DNA from: Neobacillus massiliamazoniensis
GTDB taxonomy: Bacteria; Bacillota; Bacilli; Bacillales; Cytobacillaceae
Direction: 5' to 3'
Length of the DNA: 64,000 nt
Assembly: GCF_001048695.1 (NCBI RefSeq)
Contig: NZ_CVRB01000001.1
Span: forward strand, 1,612,001-1,676,000
The notes under the pieces were generated by a model, which worked only from the letters and a program-made list of their open reading frames with translations, was not told the origin of the DNA and did no database searches. This document shows positions 37,037 to 46,640 of the stretch, piece by piece. Position 1 is the first letter of the stretch. Each line of letters opens with the position of its first letter. A program made the position numbers and the translations under genes.

Positions 37037-38203
37037 TTGTTGAACCCTAAGAATTTTGTTTCTATAAAGAAAAAATATTATGAGTGGAGGTTTTGGAATA
37101 ATGTCTATAGAGAAATGCTCAAACACATTAAAATTTTCGGTGATAAGAGTAATCAACAGTTAACCCCATATATTAACAAACCCGGAATTGCTTTATCGTT
37201 TGATGATAGTTATCGAATAAAAGATTGGACGAAATATGGAAAAGATATATTTGGATATTATGATGTTAAGGTCACCTTTAATATTAATGCAATTCATCAT
37301 TTTGAAGGGAAAAGGGAACATAGTCAAAATGAAATAGATTTGTTACTGGACTTACAAGGGCATGGTCATGAAATTGCCCATCATAGTCTTACACATAAAA
37401 AAGCTACCGAGTACTCAAACCAATTTGGTATAAATAAATGGATAGAAGATGAAATAATTTCTTTATTTCAATGGATGGGAAAGCAAACACATTCGAAAAC
37501 CGGTGAAGGATTTAAAAAACCTGTTACCTTTGCATTTCCACATTTTTTGTACAATAGTGAAAATATCCAAAAATTAATTCCGAAATATTTCAAGATTGCA
37601 AGAGGATATCATGATAAGGATAATTTAACAGCTTTTAACCATCAAGGATTTGCCCCGTCCATTTGTTTGGATGGGTATTACTCATGCAATTTAAAGTATG
37701 TAGAAAAAATGATCAAAAAAGCCAAAGAAGCCAGTAAAAATCTGATTATTACTTGTCATTCAATTTTGCCAAAAGAAGTAGATTGGGACGACTTCGGCTG
37801 GGGAGAGGAATCAAATAAATCCGGTACTTGGAGAACTACACCAGAAACAATCCAGTTTATTATTGATGTGGCAAAAAAATTTAATATGGAATTTTATACT
37901 ACTGCTGAACTGGCTGGTATTGCAACTTTTATAGACGAAAATTTCGAAATGGCAGTTAGGGAGCAAATAACAAATCCCAAAGCAAAATGGATTCCAATTT
38001 CGGAATTAATTGAAATTACCGAATTAGATTTAAGTAATAGAAATATAGCAAATTTGGATGGGATACAATACTTTTTAAATCTTGAAAGTTTAAATTTGGC
38101 TAACAATCAAATTAAAAATTTTAGATTGTTAGAAAAGCTTCCTAAATTATCTAACTTAAATATTGAAAATAATTCTATACAAACAAATAAAAAGATAGTG
38201 TAA
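37037..38203 (+). CDS. Polysaccharide deacetylase (NodB/CE4-like) fused to leucine-rich repeats
   Basis: A 388-residue two-domain protein. The N-terminal part is NodB-like: the catalytic and metal Asp pair in SFDD (54-57), the metal-binding HSLTH (116-120) and FAFPHF further on. From about residue 302 it changes to a leucine-rich-repeat unit: a cap (DENFEMAVREQI...WIPISEL) and about three repeats from residue 327 (ITELDLSNRNI, LESLNLANNQI, LSNLNIENNSI). No signal peptide is visible, so location is uncertain. TTG at 37037 is used with TGGGGGTGATGA upstream. It may deacetylate a GlcNAc-containing glycan; the repeats may bind a protein partner. Confidence 0.8.
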   Translation: MLNPKNFVSIKKKYYEWRFWNNVYREMLKHIKIFGDKSNQQLTPYINKPGIALSFDDSYRIKDWTKYGKDIFGYYDVKVTFNINAIHHFEGKREHSQNEIDLLLDLQGHGHEIAHHSLTHKKATEYSNQFGINKWIEDEIISLFQWMGKQTHSKTGEGFKKPVTFAFPHFLYNSENIQKLIPKYFKIARGYHDKDNLTAFNHQGFAPSICLDGYYSCNLKYVEKMIKKAKEASKNLIITCHSILPKEVDWDDFGWGEESNKSGTWRTTPETIQFIIDVAKKFNMEFYTTAELAGIATFIDENFEMAVREQITNPKAKWIPISELIEITELDLSNRNIANLDGIQYFLNLESLNLANNQIKNFRLLEKLPKLSNLNIENNSIQTNKKIV

Positions 38204-38225
38204 TCAATGGAAAGGGAGGGGGATT

Positions 38226-39224
38226 ATGGGATCAAAATTACTATTTGTCAAAAATCTTATAAATAGAAAGATAACGTTAGGTATTTGGTCAATTAAAGCT
38301 TTTAAAACGAAATCAATGATCCTTAGCCCGCCACATCAGGAACTAATCAAAAGTCCATCACTTCAGGCAGCGGACATTAAAGATGTTCCTGCAGAATTTA
38401 TTGCAGACCCATTTATCATTCACCATAACTTTACATTTTATATGTTTTTTGAGGTTCTAGATAAACAGTCTGGAAAAGGAATGATTGGGTTAGCAACTAG
38501 TAAAGATGGGGAGAAGTGGGAGTATGAAAAAATCGTTTTAAGGGAAGAGTACCATCTGTCTTATCCACATGTATTTATGTATAACAATAATTTCTATATG
38601 ATACCTGAATCTTGTGAGGCCAACAAAGTTTTATTATATAAAGCTAAAAACTTTCCATATGATTGGAAAGTCTCAAAAGAACTAATGAAAGGAAAATATG
38701 TTGATACAAGTATTTTTCAATATAATGACAAATGGTGGATGTTTTCAGGGAAAAACAGAAAGTTGCATTTGTTTTACTCAGATCATCTTGAAGGCAACTG
38801 GAAAGAACATTCAAAAAGTCCGCTAATAACGAATAATAATAATATTACAAGGCCAGGCGGAAGAGTGATTGTTGAAAATAATGAGATATTTAGATACACA
38901 CAAGACGGTGAACCATCCTATGGGAGCGCCGTGAGGGTTTTCAAAATTAACCACCTTTCGAAAACAGATTATTCAGAAAAAGAAGTGGATTTAATCCTTA
39001 AGGGTACAAAAAGTGACACGGATTGGAGAAAAGATGGCATGCATTCCATTGATCAAATAAAGATCAATGAAAATGAATGGCTAGTGGTGGTGGATGGTCA
39101 TAAATTGGTAAAAAGAAATTTTATATTATGGAAACTAGAAAGGCTCTTTTCAAAGTTTTTTATCTGTTTACTATTTTTAATGAAATCAGTAATCCTAGAA
39201 AATTTGGACTTTATCTCCTTTTAA
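38226..39224 (+). CDS. Five-bladed beta-propeller protein, GINT1 N-terminal-like
   Basis: A 332-residue protein. ADPFIIHHNFTFYMFFEVLD, GMIGLATSKDGEKWEYEKIVL, SYPHVFMYNNNFYMIPES and RPGGRVIVENNEIFRYTQD are repeating beta-propeller blades. They resemble glycosidase-like propellers (GH43/GH68 shape) and the N-terminal part of glucosamine inositolphosphorylceramide transferase-type proteins, which occur in bacterial polysaccharide clusters. A hydrophobic stretch at the C-terminus (FFICLLFLMKSVIL) may contact the membrane. Catalytic role unknown; sugar binding or transfer is likely. Confidence 0.65.
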   Translation: MGSKLLFVKNLINRKITLGIWSIKAFKTKSMILSPPHQELIKSPSLQAADIKDVPAEFIADPFIIHHNFTFYMFFEVLDKQSGKGMIGLATSKDGEKWEYEKIVLREEYHLSYPHVFMYNNNFYMIPESCEANKVLLYKAKNFPYDWKVSKELMKGKYVDTSIFQYNDKWWMFSGKNRKLHLFYSDHLEGNWKEHSKSPLITNNNNITRPGGRVIVENNEIFRYTQDGEPSYGSAVRVFKINHLSKTDYSEKEVDLILKGTKSDTDWRKDGMHSIDQIKINENEWLVVVDGHKLVKRNFILWKLERLFSKFFICLLFLMKSVILENLDFISF

Positions 39225-39282
39225 AAGGTGTAAATGAAGAATTTTCTGTAATGGATTTATTTATAGAAAGGCGGTAAAGGAA

Positions 39283-41064
39283 TTGGGTTCGACAATAAAA
39301 AAAGTCCTTTCGTTATTTAACAAAAGGGAAAAGAAAAAGCTCATACTGTTATTTTTCATGATGATCATTTCTGCCTTGTTTGAAACACTAGGCATCGGTT
39401 TAATTGTCCCCTTTGTAAACATCGTAATAAATCCGACAGTTATCAAAGAAAATAATTTCTTAGCTTTTTTATATAAAACGTTAAGATTTCAATCAACAAC
39501 TACATTTTTGATATTCTCCGTTGTAATGTTGTTGTTGATTTTTGTTATAAAAAATTTATATATTCTTTTATTCCAATATGCCCAAAATAGAGTAATACTG
39601 AATCAACAAGTTAAACTATCAGGCAAATTATTTAATGAATACTTAACCAAGCCATATACATTCCATCTCCAAAGGAATACCGCGGTATTACTAAGGAATG
39701 TAAATAGTGAAGTTCCAAAGGTTTTACAAGGAATGGTTATGTCAACCCTTCAGTTATTAACAGAACTTCTTGTCATAACTTGTATTTTAGTTTTGTTATT
39801 ATTTTCTGCGACAACAGCAACGGTTGTAACTTCTGTCCTTTTAGGTGGAAGTGTTTTTTTATTTTATAAAATCTTCCGCAAAAAAATGGGGGAATTAGGA
39901 AAAGAGCAACAATTAGTATCTGGTTTAATGATTAAGTGGATAAATCAGGGACTAGGTGCAAGTAAAGAAGTGAAAGTATCAGGAAAGGAACAGTTTTTCG
40001 TTTATGAATACACAAAACAAAGCCGGATAAATGCGAATATTAGCCGCTATCGAATGATGTTGGATCAAACACCACGGCTTTTTATTGAGACTTTATTAGT
40101 TTCAGCGGTACTTGTTACGATGTTGATTATACTGTTCCAAGGAACGAATACAACACAGATTGTATCAACTATGGCTTTATTTGCAATGGCAGCATTTCGG
40201 TTAATGCCATCGATTAATCGAGTAATGGCGATGATTACGTCCATCCGTTTTAGTCAACCTGCACTACAGGTTATTTATGAAGATTTATCAACCAATATAG
40301 AAGATTCCACAAGCAATCTTTTGTCTGCACCAATATTGAGATTTCCCGAAAATGGGGAGAAGGCTTTCAATAATTCGATAAGATTATCTAATGTTTCGTT
40401 TCGGTACCCAAATCAGGAGAAGCTTTCAATCAAGGATGTTTCTTTGACGATTCCCATTGGTCAATCAGTAGCGTTTGTCGGTGAGTCAGGTGCTGGGAAA
40501 ACAACACTTGTTGATATAATCCTTGGATTGCTGGAACCAGAAAAAGGAAATGTCTTAATTGATGGTGAAGACCTACAAGGGCTTATCTCCTTATGGCAAC
40601 AGAAAATAGGATATATTCCTCAGACAATATTTCTATCGGATGATTCCGTTCGGGGGAATGTTGCTTTTGGAATTCCTAGTGACAAAATAGATGATACGGC
40701 CGTTTGGAGAGCCTTGGAGCAAGCTCAATTAAAGGATTTTATTGAATCGCTACCTGACAAATTAGATACATCTGTAGGAGAGCGTGGGGTAAGGCTTTCA
40801 GGTGGCCAACGGCAGCGAATCGGAATTGCTAGAGCGCTATATCATAATCCGGAAATATTATTTATGGATGAAGCGACATCTGCATTGGACAATGAAACGG
40901 AAAAGGAAATTATGAAGGCTATTGATGGCTTAAAAGGAGAAAAAACATTAATCATTATCGCTCATCGATTAAGTACAATAGAAAATTGCGATATTGTTTT
41001 CAAAATAAATAATGGCAGATTAATCGCGACTGAAAATAAATTAAAACAGCAGGTAGTCATGTGA
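39283..41064 (+). CDS. MsbA-type ABC exporter (half transporter with fused ATPase)
   Basis: A 593-residue protein with about six N-terminal helices followed by an ATPase domain. Walker A is GESGAGKT, the signature is [15 protein letters not shown], Walker B is ILFMDEATSALD and the switch is IIAHRLST. This is the layout of lipid-linked oligosaccharide flippases and exporters such as PglK or MsbA. As no Wzx-type flippase is visible in the operon, it may move the lipid-linked repeat unit across the membrane. It starts at TTG with AAAGGCGGTAAAGGAA upstream. Confidence 0.87.
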   Translation: MGSTIKKVLSLFNKREKKKLILLFFMMIISALFETLGIGLIVPFVNIVINPTVIKENNFLAFLYKTLRFQSTTTFLIFSVVMLLLIFVIKNLYILLFQYAQNRVILNQQVKLSGKLFNEYLTKPYTFHLQRNTAVLLRNVNSEVPKVLQGMVMSTLQLLTELLVITCILVLLLFSATTATVVTSVLLGGSVFLFYKIFRKKMGELGKEQQLVSGLMIKWINQGLGASKEVKVSGKEQFFVYEYTKQSRINANISRYRMMLDQTPRLFIETLLVSAVLVTMLIILFQGTNTTQIVSTMALFAMAAFRLMPSINRVMAMITSIRFSQPALQVIYEDLSTNIEDSTSNLLSAPILRFPENGEKAFNNSIRLSNVSFRYPNQEKLSIKDVSLTIPIGQSVAFVGESGAGKTTLVDIILGLLEPEKGNVLIDGEDLQGLISLWQQKIGYIPQTIFLSDDSVRGNVAFGIPSDKIDDTAVWRALEQAQLKDFIESLPDKLDTSVGERGVRLSGGQRQRIGIARALYHNPEILFMDEATSALDNETEKEIMKAIDGLKGEKTLIIIAHRLSTIENCDIVFKINNGRLIATENKLKQQVVM

Positions 41065-41121
41065 GAAGTATCATCGGTCAATATTCATTGGGGATGATCT
41101 AAATGACTTACCCGTCAATAA

Positions 41122-41323
41122 ATTAAAGGATTCTCTGCTGCACCTAAAGATGCTGAGGATACGGTTAAGAAATCCGTGCACTTTGTCAGTCAAAATAATG
41201 GCGGTGACGGGCTGTATGCGAAGTAATGGGGCTTATTCTGTCCTGTCAAGTAGATGGAAACTTGCTAATTGGAAACTTCCTTCATGGCAAGCTGAAGATT
41301 TCCCAACAATAAAAGAAAGCTGA
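41122..41323 (+). pseudogene. Frameshifted remnant of an unrecognised gene
   Basis: Within a 380-bp gap, one frame reads GFSAAPKDAEDTVKKSVHF and on to GGDGLYAK with a stop at 41224-41226. Directly after it a second frame reads GAYSVLSSRWKLANWKLPSWQAEDFPTIKES to a stop at 41321-41323. Both look like real protein with a one-base shift between them, and neither has a start. I do not recognise the parent. The rest of the gap holds nothing that I can name. Confidence 0.45.
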
Positions 41324-41445
41324 ATTTTTTAGGAATTACATTCCACTGTGAGTTGGGTGCATCATTTTGAACAGGGGGGAGGTTTATATGCAGAAATTAT
41401 TTCAAATTAGGAGATTTATTGATTTAAAAATAAAGGAATGATTAT

Positions 41446-43098
41446 ATGAAGAATCGGAGAAATCCCCTTTTTGTAGTAATCCTCCTTCTAGTGATGATTC
41501 TCCTTTTAAGCGCAGTCACGTTGATGGTTAACAAGAAAACAAGTGTCATTGCACCTCAGGGGCAAAAAGCAATGAATTACCAAAATTCAATGAATGATTC
41601 AAATTTTGCAAAAGGTGATGGAAAAGTTTATAAACTTGATCTGCAAAAGTGGGGAGTTTTCAATGATGGAACACATCCCGAGCAAACAACAAAAGGAATA
41701 AATACTGCCCTGAAATGGGCGAAGACAAAGGGATATACAACGTTTTATGTTCCGGCTGGGACCTATTTAATTTCAAAAGGAAAATCCGATTCAGATCCGA
41801 ATTCCAGAATTAATCTGGTTTCAAATATGACTTTCCTTCTTGATCAAAGGGTAGTCATTCAAAAGGAAACAAACGGTTTCGAAATTTATTCTACTTTGTA
41901 TCTTGATTCTCAGACTGAAAATGTCACGATAAGAGGCGGTACATTGCGTGGAGACCGCGAAACACATGATTATTCCCGAAAAGAAAAAAATATAGATGGT
42001 ACTCATGAATGGGGTGATGGGATATATTCTGAAGGTGCGAGAAATATAACCATCGACCAAGTAAAGATTGAAAAATTCACTGGGGATGGAATTGAAATTG
42101 GGGGCACCGCTATTTATGGAGATTATATTACTGAAAAGGATCTGGAATTAGGGAGTATAGATAATCAGGGAAAGCCGATTTCTCAAAAAGGGAAAATCCG
42201 CTCCAATAATTATCATGTCGAGAATTTTAATAATGTAATCTATAAAAATCCCCATTATCGAAATGTTATGATGTGGCTTCCAAAAGGTGTAAATGGAAAT
42301 TATGATATCTTCTTTTATCGGAAAGACGGCAGTTTTATAAAAGCAGACCGGAATCAGCATTTTAATTCAACGTGGGGATTTTCGCGTATTCCAGATGATG
42401 CTGATTATTTCAGGGTAGTTTTTAATAGTAAGACAGTCAAGAATATAGAAGTCAACAGGATGACCGTTGCCATTACAGAGAATATGACCATAAAGAATTG
42501 CGATATCGGGTATAACCGCAGGCAAGGGATTACAGTCGGGGCTTCGGAAAATATTAAAATTATTAACAACAAAATTCATCACATTAAAGGTACTTCACCG
42601 CAAAGTGGAATTGATATCGAGCCGGGCTTTTACCCGGCTATTAATACCTTAATAAAAAGTAACAAATTTTTAAACAACAAAATTCATATTGTTCTCGCTT
42701 ACGGCGGTAATACAACAATAACAGATAACTATTTTGGGCCAAATATTTCAGGTGGGCTTGGTTTATCAGTTAATCCCAATTATTACGGTACAACCGTAGA
42801 CAATAACAAGTTTGATCATACTAATTTTATAACTTGGGGCAATACGAAATTCCTAAATAATAAGTTAACTTTCAGTTTAGCAAAGTTTGAAGGCGGTGAA
42901 AATGTAATTGTAGATGGTGTTGATGGAACTGACTCAAATTTAGAATTCACACAAACGGACAAAGATGGGATCATTGTGTCTAATGTTATGCTCACATCAT
43001 CAAAAGGCAATAAAAATACTTGTGGGATAACTGTATCCGGAAAACCGCTCCATTTAACAAATATTACATTGTTGAAGGAATGTAAATCAATTAGATAG
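41446..43098 (+). CDS. Membrane-anchored right-handed beta-helix protein (pectate-lyase-like)
   Basis: A 550-residue protein with an N-terminal anchor or signal (PLFVVILLLVMILLLSAVTLMV). It then has a Pectate_lyase_3-type opening (LQKWGVFNDGTHPEQTTKGINTALKWAK, with FYVPAGTYLIS) and many parallel beta-helix turns (VTIRGGTLRGD, ITIDQVKIEKFTGDGIEIGG, ENIKIINNKIHHIKGTSPQSGIDIEPG). Such proteins are usually polysaccharide lyases, hydrolases or epimerases. The Asp-rich loops around GDGIEIGG and SGIDIEPG are candidate active-site loops. In an EPS operon it may trim or remodel the polymer outside the membrane. Confidence 0.82.
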   Translation: MKNRRNPLFVVILLLVMILLLSAVTLMVNKKTSVIAPQGQKAMNYQNSMNDSNFAKGDGKVYKLDLQKWGVFNDGTHPEQTTKGINTALKWAKTKGYTTFYVPAGTYLISKGKSDSDPNSRINLVSNMTFLLDQRVVIQKETNGFEIYSTLYLDSQTENVTIRGGTLRGDRETHDYSRKEKNIDGTHEWGDGIYSEGARNITIDQVKIEKFTGDGIEIGGTAIYGDYITEKDLELGSIDNQGKPISQKGKIRSNNYHVENFNNVIYKNPHYRNVMMWLPKGVNGNYDIFFYRKDGSFIKADRNQHFNSTWGFSRIPDDADYFRVVFNSKTVKNIEVNRMTVAITENMTIKNCDIGYNRRQGITVGASENIKIINNKIHHIKGTSPQSGIDIEPGFYPAINTLIKSNKFLNNKIHIVLAYGGNTTITDNYFGPNISGGLGLSVNPNYYGTTVDNNKFDHTNFITWGNTKFLNNKLTFSLAKFEGGENVIVDGVDGTDSNLEFTQTDKDGIIVSNVMLTSSKGNKNTCGITVSGKPLHLTNITLLKECKSIR

Positions 43099-43110
43099 GT
43101 GGACTTGATT

Positions 43111-44304
43111 ATGAAGAAAAGAAAACTTCTGTTTGTGATTGATTCATTAGTTGTTGCCGGCGCTGAAAAGAGTTTAATTACGCTGCTGACATTATTAGAT
43201 TATCGTAAATTCACCGTTGATTTAATGTTGTTCGCTCATGGTGAAATGTTAGAAAAAATGCTACCAAAAGAAGTCAATATTTTGAGACCATTAAACTATA
43301 CGAATTTTACCCACCTAAGTCCGTATAAAGCACTTATATATTCTGCCAAACATTTGGATTTGAAAATGCTTAATTCCAGAATTAAATATTCATTCAATAT
43401 TCGCTTCAAGAATTACAACAATGTGCAAAAGGCAAGACTGTTTTGGCAATGCGCTGCAAATGTAATCGAGGAAAACTCGGTTTACTATGATATTGCCATC
43501 AGTTATGCGCAAGGGGTACCAACCTTTTATGTAGCAGATAAGGTAAAAGCAGAGAAAAAGTTTGCTTGGGTAAATGTAAGCTACCGCTTGGATAAAAAAG
43601 AGGCTGAATATCAAAAACAGTTTTATGATCGATTTGATAAAATAGTTGCTGTCTCTGATTCCGCGAAAGATATTTTTTTAGAGACATTTCCAAGTTATAA
43701 TCCCAAAGTTCAAGTAATCTATGATATTAATAATCCGCAATTTATTTATAACATGGCTGATGCTTATGAGGGTTATAATGACGATTTTGATGGAATTCGA
43801 ATACTTACGATTGGCAGATTAGCTTATGGAAAAGGATACGATATTGCACTGGAGGCTTGTAAAAAGTTAAAAGAAAAAGGAATTAACTTCCGCTGGTATG
43901 TTCTGGGAAAGGGTCCTTTAAGAGAGGAAATACAACAATTTATTAAGGAAAATAAATTGGAAAATTACTTTATATTATTAGGGGTTACCGCAAATCCATA
44001 TCCGTTTATAAAAAACTGTGATATATATGTCCAAACATCAAGATTTGAAGGATTTGGTTTGGCAATAGCCGAAGCACGGATACTAAATAAGCCTGTGGTA
44101 ACGACTAGATTCGATACTGTGTTTAATCAAATGATTGATAGGAAAAATGGGCTTGTTGTTGATATGAATGCTGATGCAATTTGTGAAGGAATCATGGAAT
44201 TAATTCGTAATCAAAATCTTAGAAATAATATAATTGATTTTTTACAGCATGAAAAGAAAGGAAACGTCGAGGAGATTAATAGATTTTATCAATTAATTGG
44301 CTAA
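43111..44304 (+). CDS. Glycosyltransferase family 4
   Basis: A 397-residue GT-B enzyme opening KLLFVIDSLVVAGAEKSLITLLTLLDYRKF, with TIGRLAYGKGYDIALEA and the EX7E motif FEGFGLAIAEA. It shares its subgroup with the genes at 26341 and 44329, and its N-terminus matches the remnant at 36891. ATG at 43111 has GATAGGTGGAC upstream; an in-frame GTG at 43099 lies within that site. Confidence 0.86.
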   Translation: MKKRKLLFVIDSLVVAGAEKSLITLLTLLDYRKFTVDLMLFAHGEMLEKMLPKEVNILRPLNYTNFTHLSPYKALIYSAKHLDLKMLNSRIKYSFNIRFKNYNNVQKARLFWQCAANVIEENSVYYDIAISYAQGVPTFYVADKVKAEKKFAWVNVSYRLDKKEAEYQKQFYDRFDKIVAVSDSAKDIFLETFPSYNPKVQVIYDINNPQFIYNMADAYEGYNDDFDGIRILTIGRLAYGKGYDIALEACKKLKEKGINFRWYVLGKGPLREEIQQFIKENKLENYFILLGVTANPYPFIKNCDIYVQTSRFEGFGLAIAEARILNKPVVTTRFDTVFNQMIDRKNGLVVDMNADAICEGIMELIRNQNLRNNIIDFLQHEKKGNVEEINRFYQLIG

Positions 44305-44328
44305 TATCATATGAAGGAGTAAGAGTAA

Positions 44329-45519
44329 ATGAAGAAAAAGATAATCTTTATGCTCATAAATATGAATATTGGGGGCACAGAAAAGGCCTTACTTAACATG
44401 ATTAATGAATTTCCAAAAGATCAATATGAAATAACTATTTTTTTATTGGAGGAATACGGCGGTTTTCTAAAGTTTATTCCAGAGGACGTTAAGGTCAAGT
44501 ATTTTTCAGGGTATCAAAGCATTAAGGATCTTTTAAATCAACCTCAACAAATGATGTCATTACAATTATTAAAAGAGGGGAAAATAGTAAAAGCAATGAT
44601 AATTTTGTTTTTATATATTATTACAAAAATATTAAAAGATAGGACTTTATATTTTAAATATATTTTAAGAAAATACCCAATCCTTGATGAGGAATATGAT
44701 GTTGCTGTAGCTTATGGTGGCCCAATGGACTTCATAAGCTATTTTGTTATAAAAAAGATAAAAGCAAAAAGGAAAATTCAATGGATTCATTTTGATGTAA
44801 CAAAAATTGGTTTTAATCGAAAGTTTGCAGCTAAAATTTATAGAAAATTTCAAAAAATTTTCGTTGTTTCAAAGGAAGGAAAAGAAAAACTGACAAATAT
44901 ATTACCATCATTAGCAGAGAGAACAGAGATTTTCCGAAATATTATTTCACCCCAATTAATTAAAACCCAGGCAAAAGAAGGGGAAGGGTTTTGCGATAAT
45001 TTTATGGGAATAAAAATTTTAACTGTTGGAAGATTATCCCTTGAAAAGGGCCAGGATCTTGCGATAAAAGCAATGGCAAAATTAAAACAAGAAGGATTTA
45101 ATGTCAGATGGTATTGCGTTGGGGAAGGAAAGTTTAGAAATAAATGTGAAGAGTTAATCGATGAATATAATTTAAAAAATGATTTTATTTTATTAGGCTC
45201 TACTCACAATCCGTATCCATATATTGAGCAATGCGATATTTATGTACAGCCGTCCAGGCATGAAGGTTTTTGCATAACCCTTGCTGAAGCTAAGTGCTTA
45301 GTAAAACCTATTGTTACAACTAATTTTACTGGAGCAAAAGAGCAGTTAAATAATTGGAACAACGGATTAATTGTTGGAATTGATGAAAATGAAATCTATA
45401 GAGCAATTGTTGAAATTATCACAAATAATGATTTGCGTAAAAGGTTTTCCCATAATTTACTTATAGAATCTTTTGACTGCAAACAGGAAATAAAAAAAAT
45501 AATGGATTTTGCAGTCTAA
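44329..45519 (+). CDS. Glycosyltransferase family 4
   Basis: A 396-residue GT-B enzyme opening KIIFMLINMNIGGTEKALLNMINEFPKDQYEI, with TVGRLSLEKGQDLAIKAM and the EX7E motif HEGFCITLAEA. It is a paralogue of the previous gene. GAAGGAGTAAGAGTAA precedes the ATG. It is strongly A+T rich compared with the met operon, like most of the second half of this locus. Confidence 0.86.
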   Translation: MKKKIIFMLINMNIGGTEKALLNMINEFPKDQYEITIFLLEEYGGFLKFIPEDVKVKYFSGYQSIKDLLNQPQQMMSLQLLKEGKIVKAMIILFLYIITKILKDRTLYFKYILRKYPILDEEYDVAVAYGGPMDFISYFVIKKIKAKRKIQWIHFDVTKIGFNRKFAAKIYRKFQKIFVVSKEGKEKLTNILPSLAERTEIFRNIISPQLIKTQAKEGEGFCDNFMGIKILTVGRLSLEKGQDLAIKAMAKLKQEGFNVRWYCVGEGKFRNKCEELIDEYNLKNDFILLGSTHNPYPYIEQCDIYVQPSRHEGFCITLAEAKCLVKPIVTTNFTGAKEQLNNWNNGLIVGIDENEIYRAIVEIITNNDLRKRFSHNLLIESFDCKQEIKKIMDFAV

Positions 45520-45650
45520 TATTTTTTATATGGGACTAATACTAGCGAAATGGTAAAAAGTTTCCTAAGCTAAAGGGCAAAAAAAATTCAGGTTTCTTTT
45601 ATAGGAATTAACGTGAAAAAAAGGATTAATAAATAAAGGTGGATCGTAAA

Positions 45651-46556
45651 ATGACTCGAATGATGCCAAAAACTGCCTATATTTTACAAATTCATAAAAA
45701 CCCTGGTCAAGTAAATCAATTTATTAAACAAATTATTTCAGAAAATCATGCAGATGTATTTATTCATATTGATAAAAAAAATTATGAAGATCTAACTAGA
45801 AAAATTATCAGAAATCCAAGAGTGAAAATTTTACAAGAAAGCATCGACGTTAAATGGGGGGACATAACTCAAGTTGATGCCACTATTCTCCTATTAAAAG
45901 AAGTAATTGCTTCAGGAGTCAATTACGATTTTGTTTGCTTTAGAAGCGGGCAAGACTTGTTGGTGAAAAACGGATTTACTGAATTTCTGGGGGAAAACAA
46001 AAATAAAATTTTTATGAATGCCTTTCATGTACGAAAAAAGGAGCCGCATGCAGCCTTTGTAAATGTTAGTTGGCCAAAGATGACAAGAAGATTGTATTTA
46101 AACCCATTTCATCCCAATAGAGTTTTTAGGCGTGCAATTGCCCTGTTATATAGTTTTGGAGTGAATGTGTTGCCAAATAAAAGTCAACTTCCAAAAGATT
46201 ATTCAATCTATAATGGCTCAAATTGGTTCTGTATTCCTCTGGATGTTGCGAACTATATAATAAAATTTTTAGATGAAAACGAGTGGTTTTATGAGGTATT
46301 TAAGAATAGTTTGGTTCCAGATGAATTTTTCTTTCAAACTTTAATTATGAATTCCAAATACAAAGCTGATGTAGTGAATGATAACCTAATGTATATAAAA
46401 TTTGCCGAGTCATTAAAAGGCCGAAATAATCCCATTACGTTAACGATGGAACATATTGAAATAATTAAAAAGTCAAATGAATACTTCGCCAGAAAATTTG
46501 ATGAAAATGTGGATAAAGTTGTAATTGAATATTTTACTAATCAGATAAAAATGTAA
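45651..46556 (+). CDS. Glycosyltransferase family 14-like (core-2/I-branching type)
   Basis: A 301-residue enzyme. TAYILQIHKNPGQVNQFIKQI, DVFIHIDKKNYEDL, FVCFRSGQDLLVKN, YNGSNWFCIPLDVANYI and LVPDEFFFQTLI follow the order of the GT14 beta-1,6-N-acetylglucosaminyltransferase fold, including the acidic PDE region. It may add a branch to the repeat unit. ATG at 45651 has AAAGGTGGATCG upstream; an in-frame GTG at 45639 is too close to that site. Confidence 0.82.
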   Translation: MTRMMPKTAYILQIHKNPGQVNQFIKQIISENHADVFIHIDKKNYEDLTRKIIRNPRVKILQESIDVKWGDITQVDATILLLKEVIASGVNYDFVCFRSGQDLLVKNGFTEFLGENKNKIFMNAFHVRKKEPHAAFVNVSWPKMTRRLYLNPFHPNRVFRRAIALLYSFGVNVLPNKSQLPKDYSIYNGSNWFCIPLDVANYIIKFLDENEWFYEVFKNSLVPDEFFFQTLIMNSKYKADVVNDNLMYIKFAESLKGRNNPITLTMEHIEIIKKSNEYFARKFDENVDKVVIEYFTNQIKM

Positions 46557-46640
46557 CATATAGCTGGAATTGATTCCGATCTATTGACCAACCAGAAGAA
46601 TTGAGTTAACTGGAAATTAAATAATAAAGGAGTTGATTCA

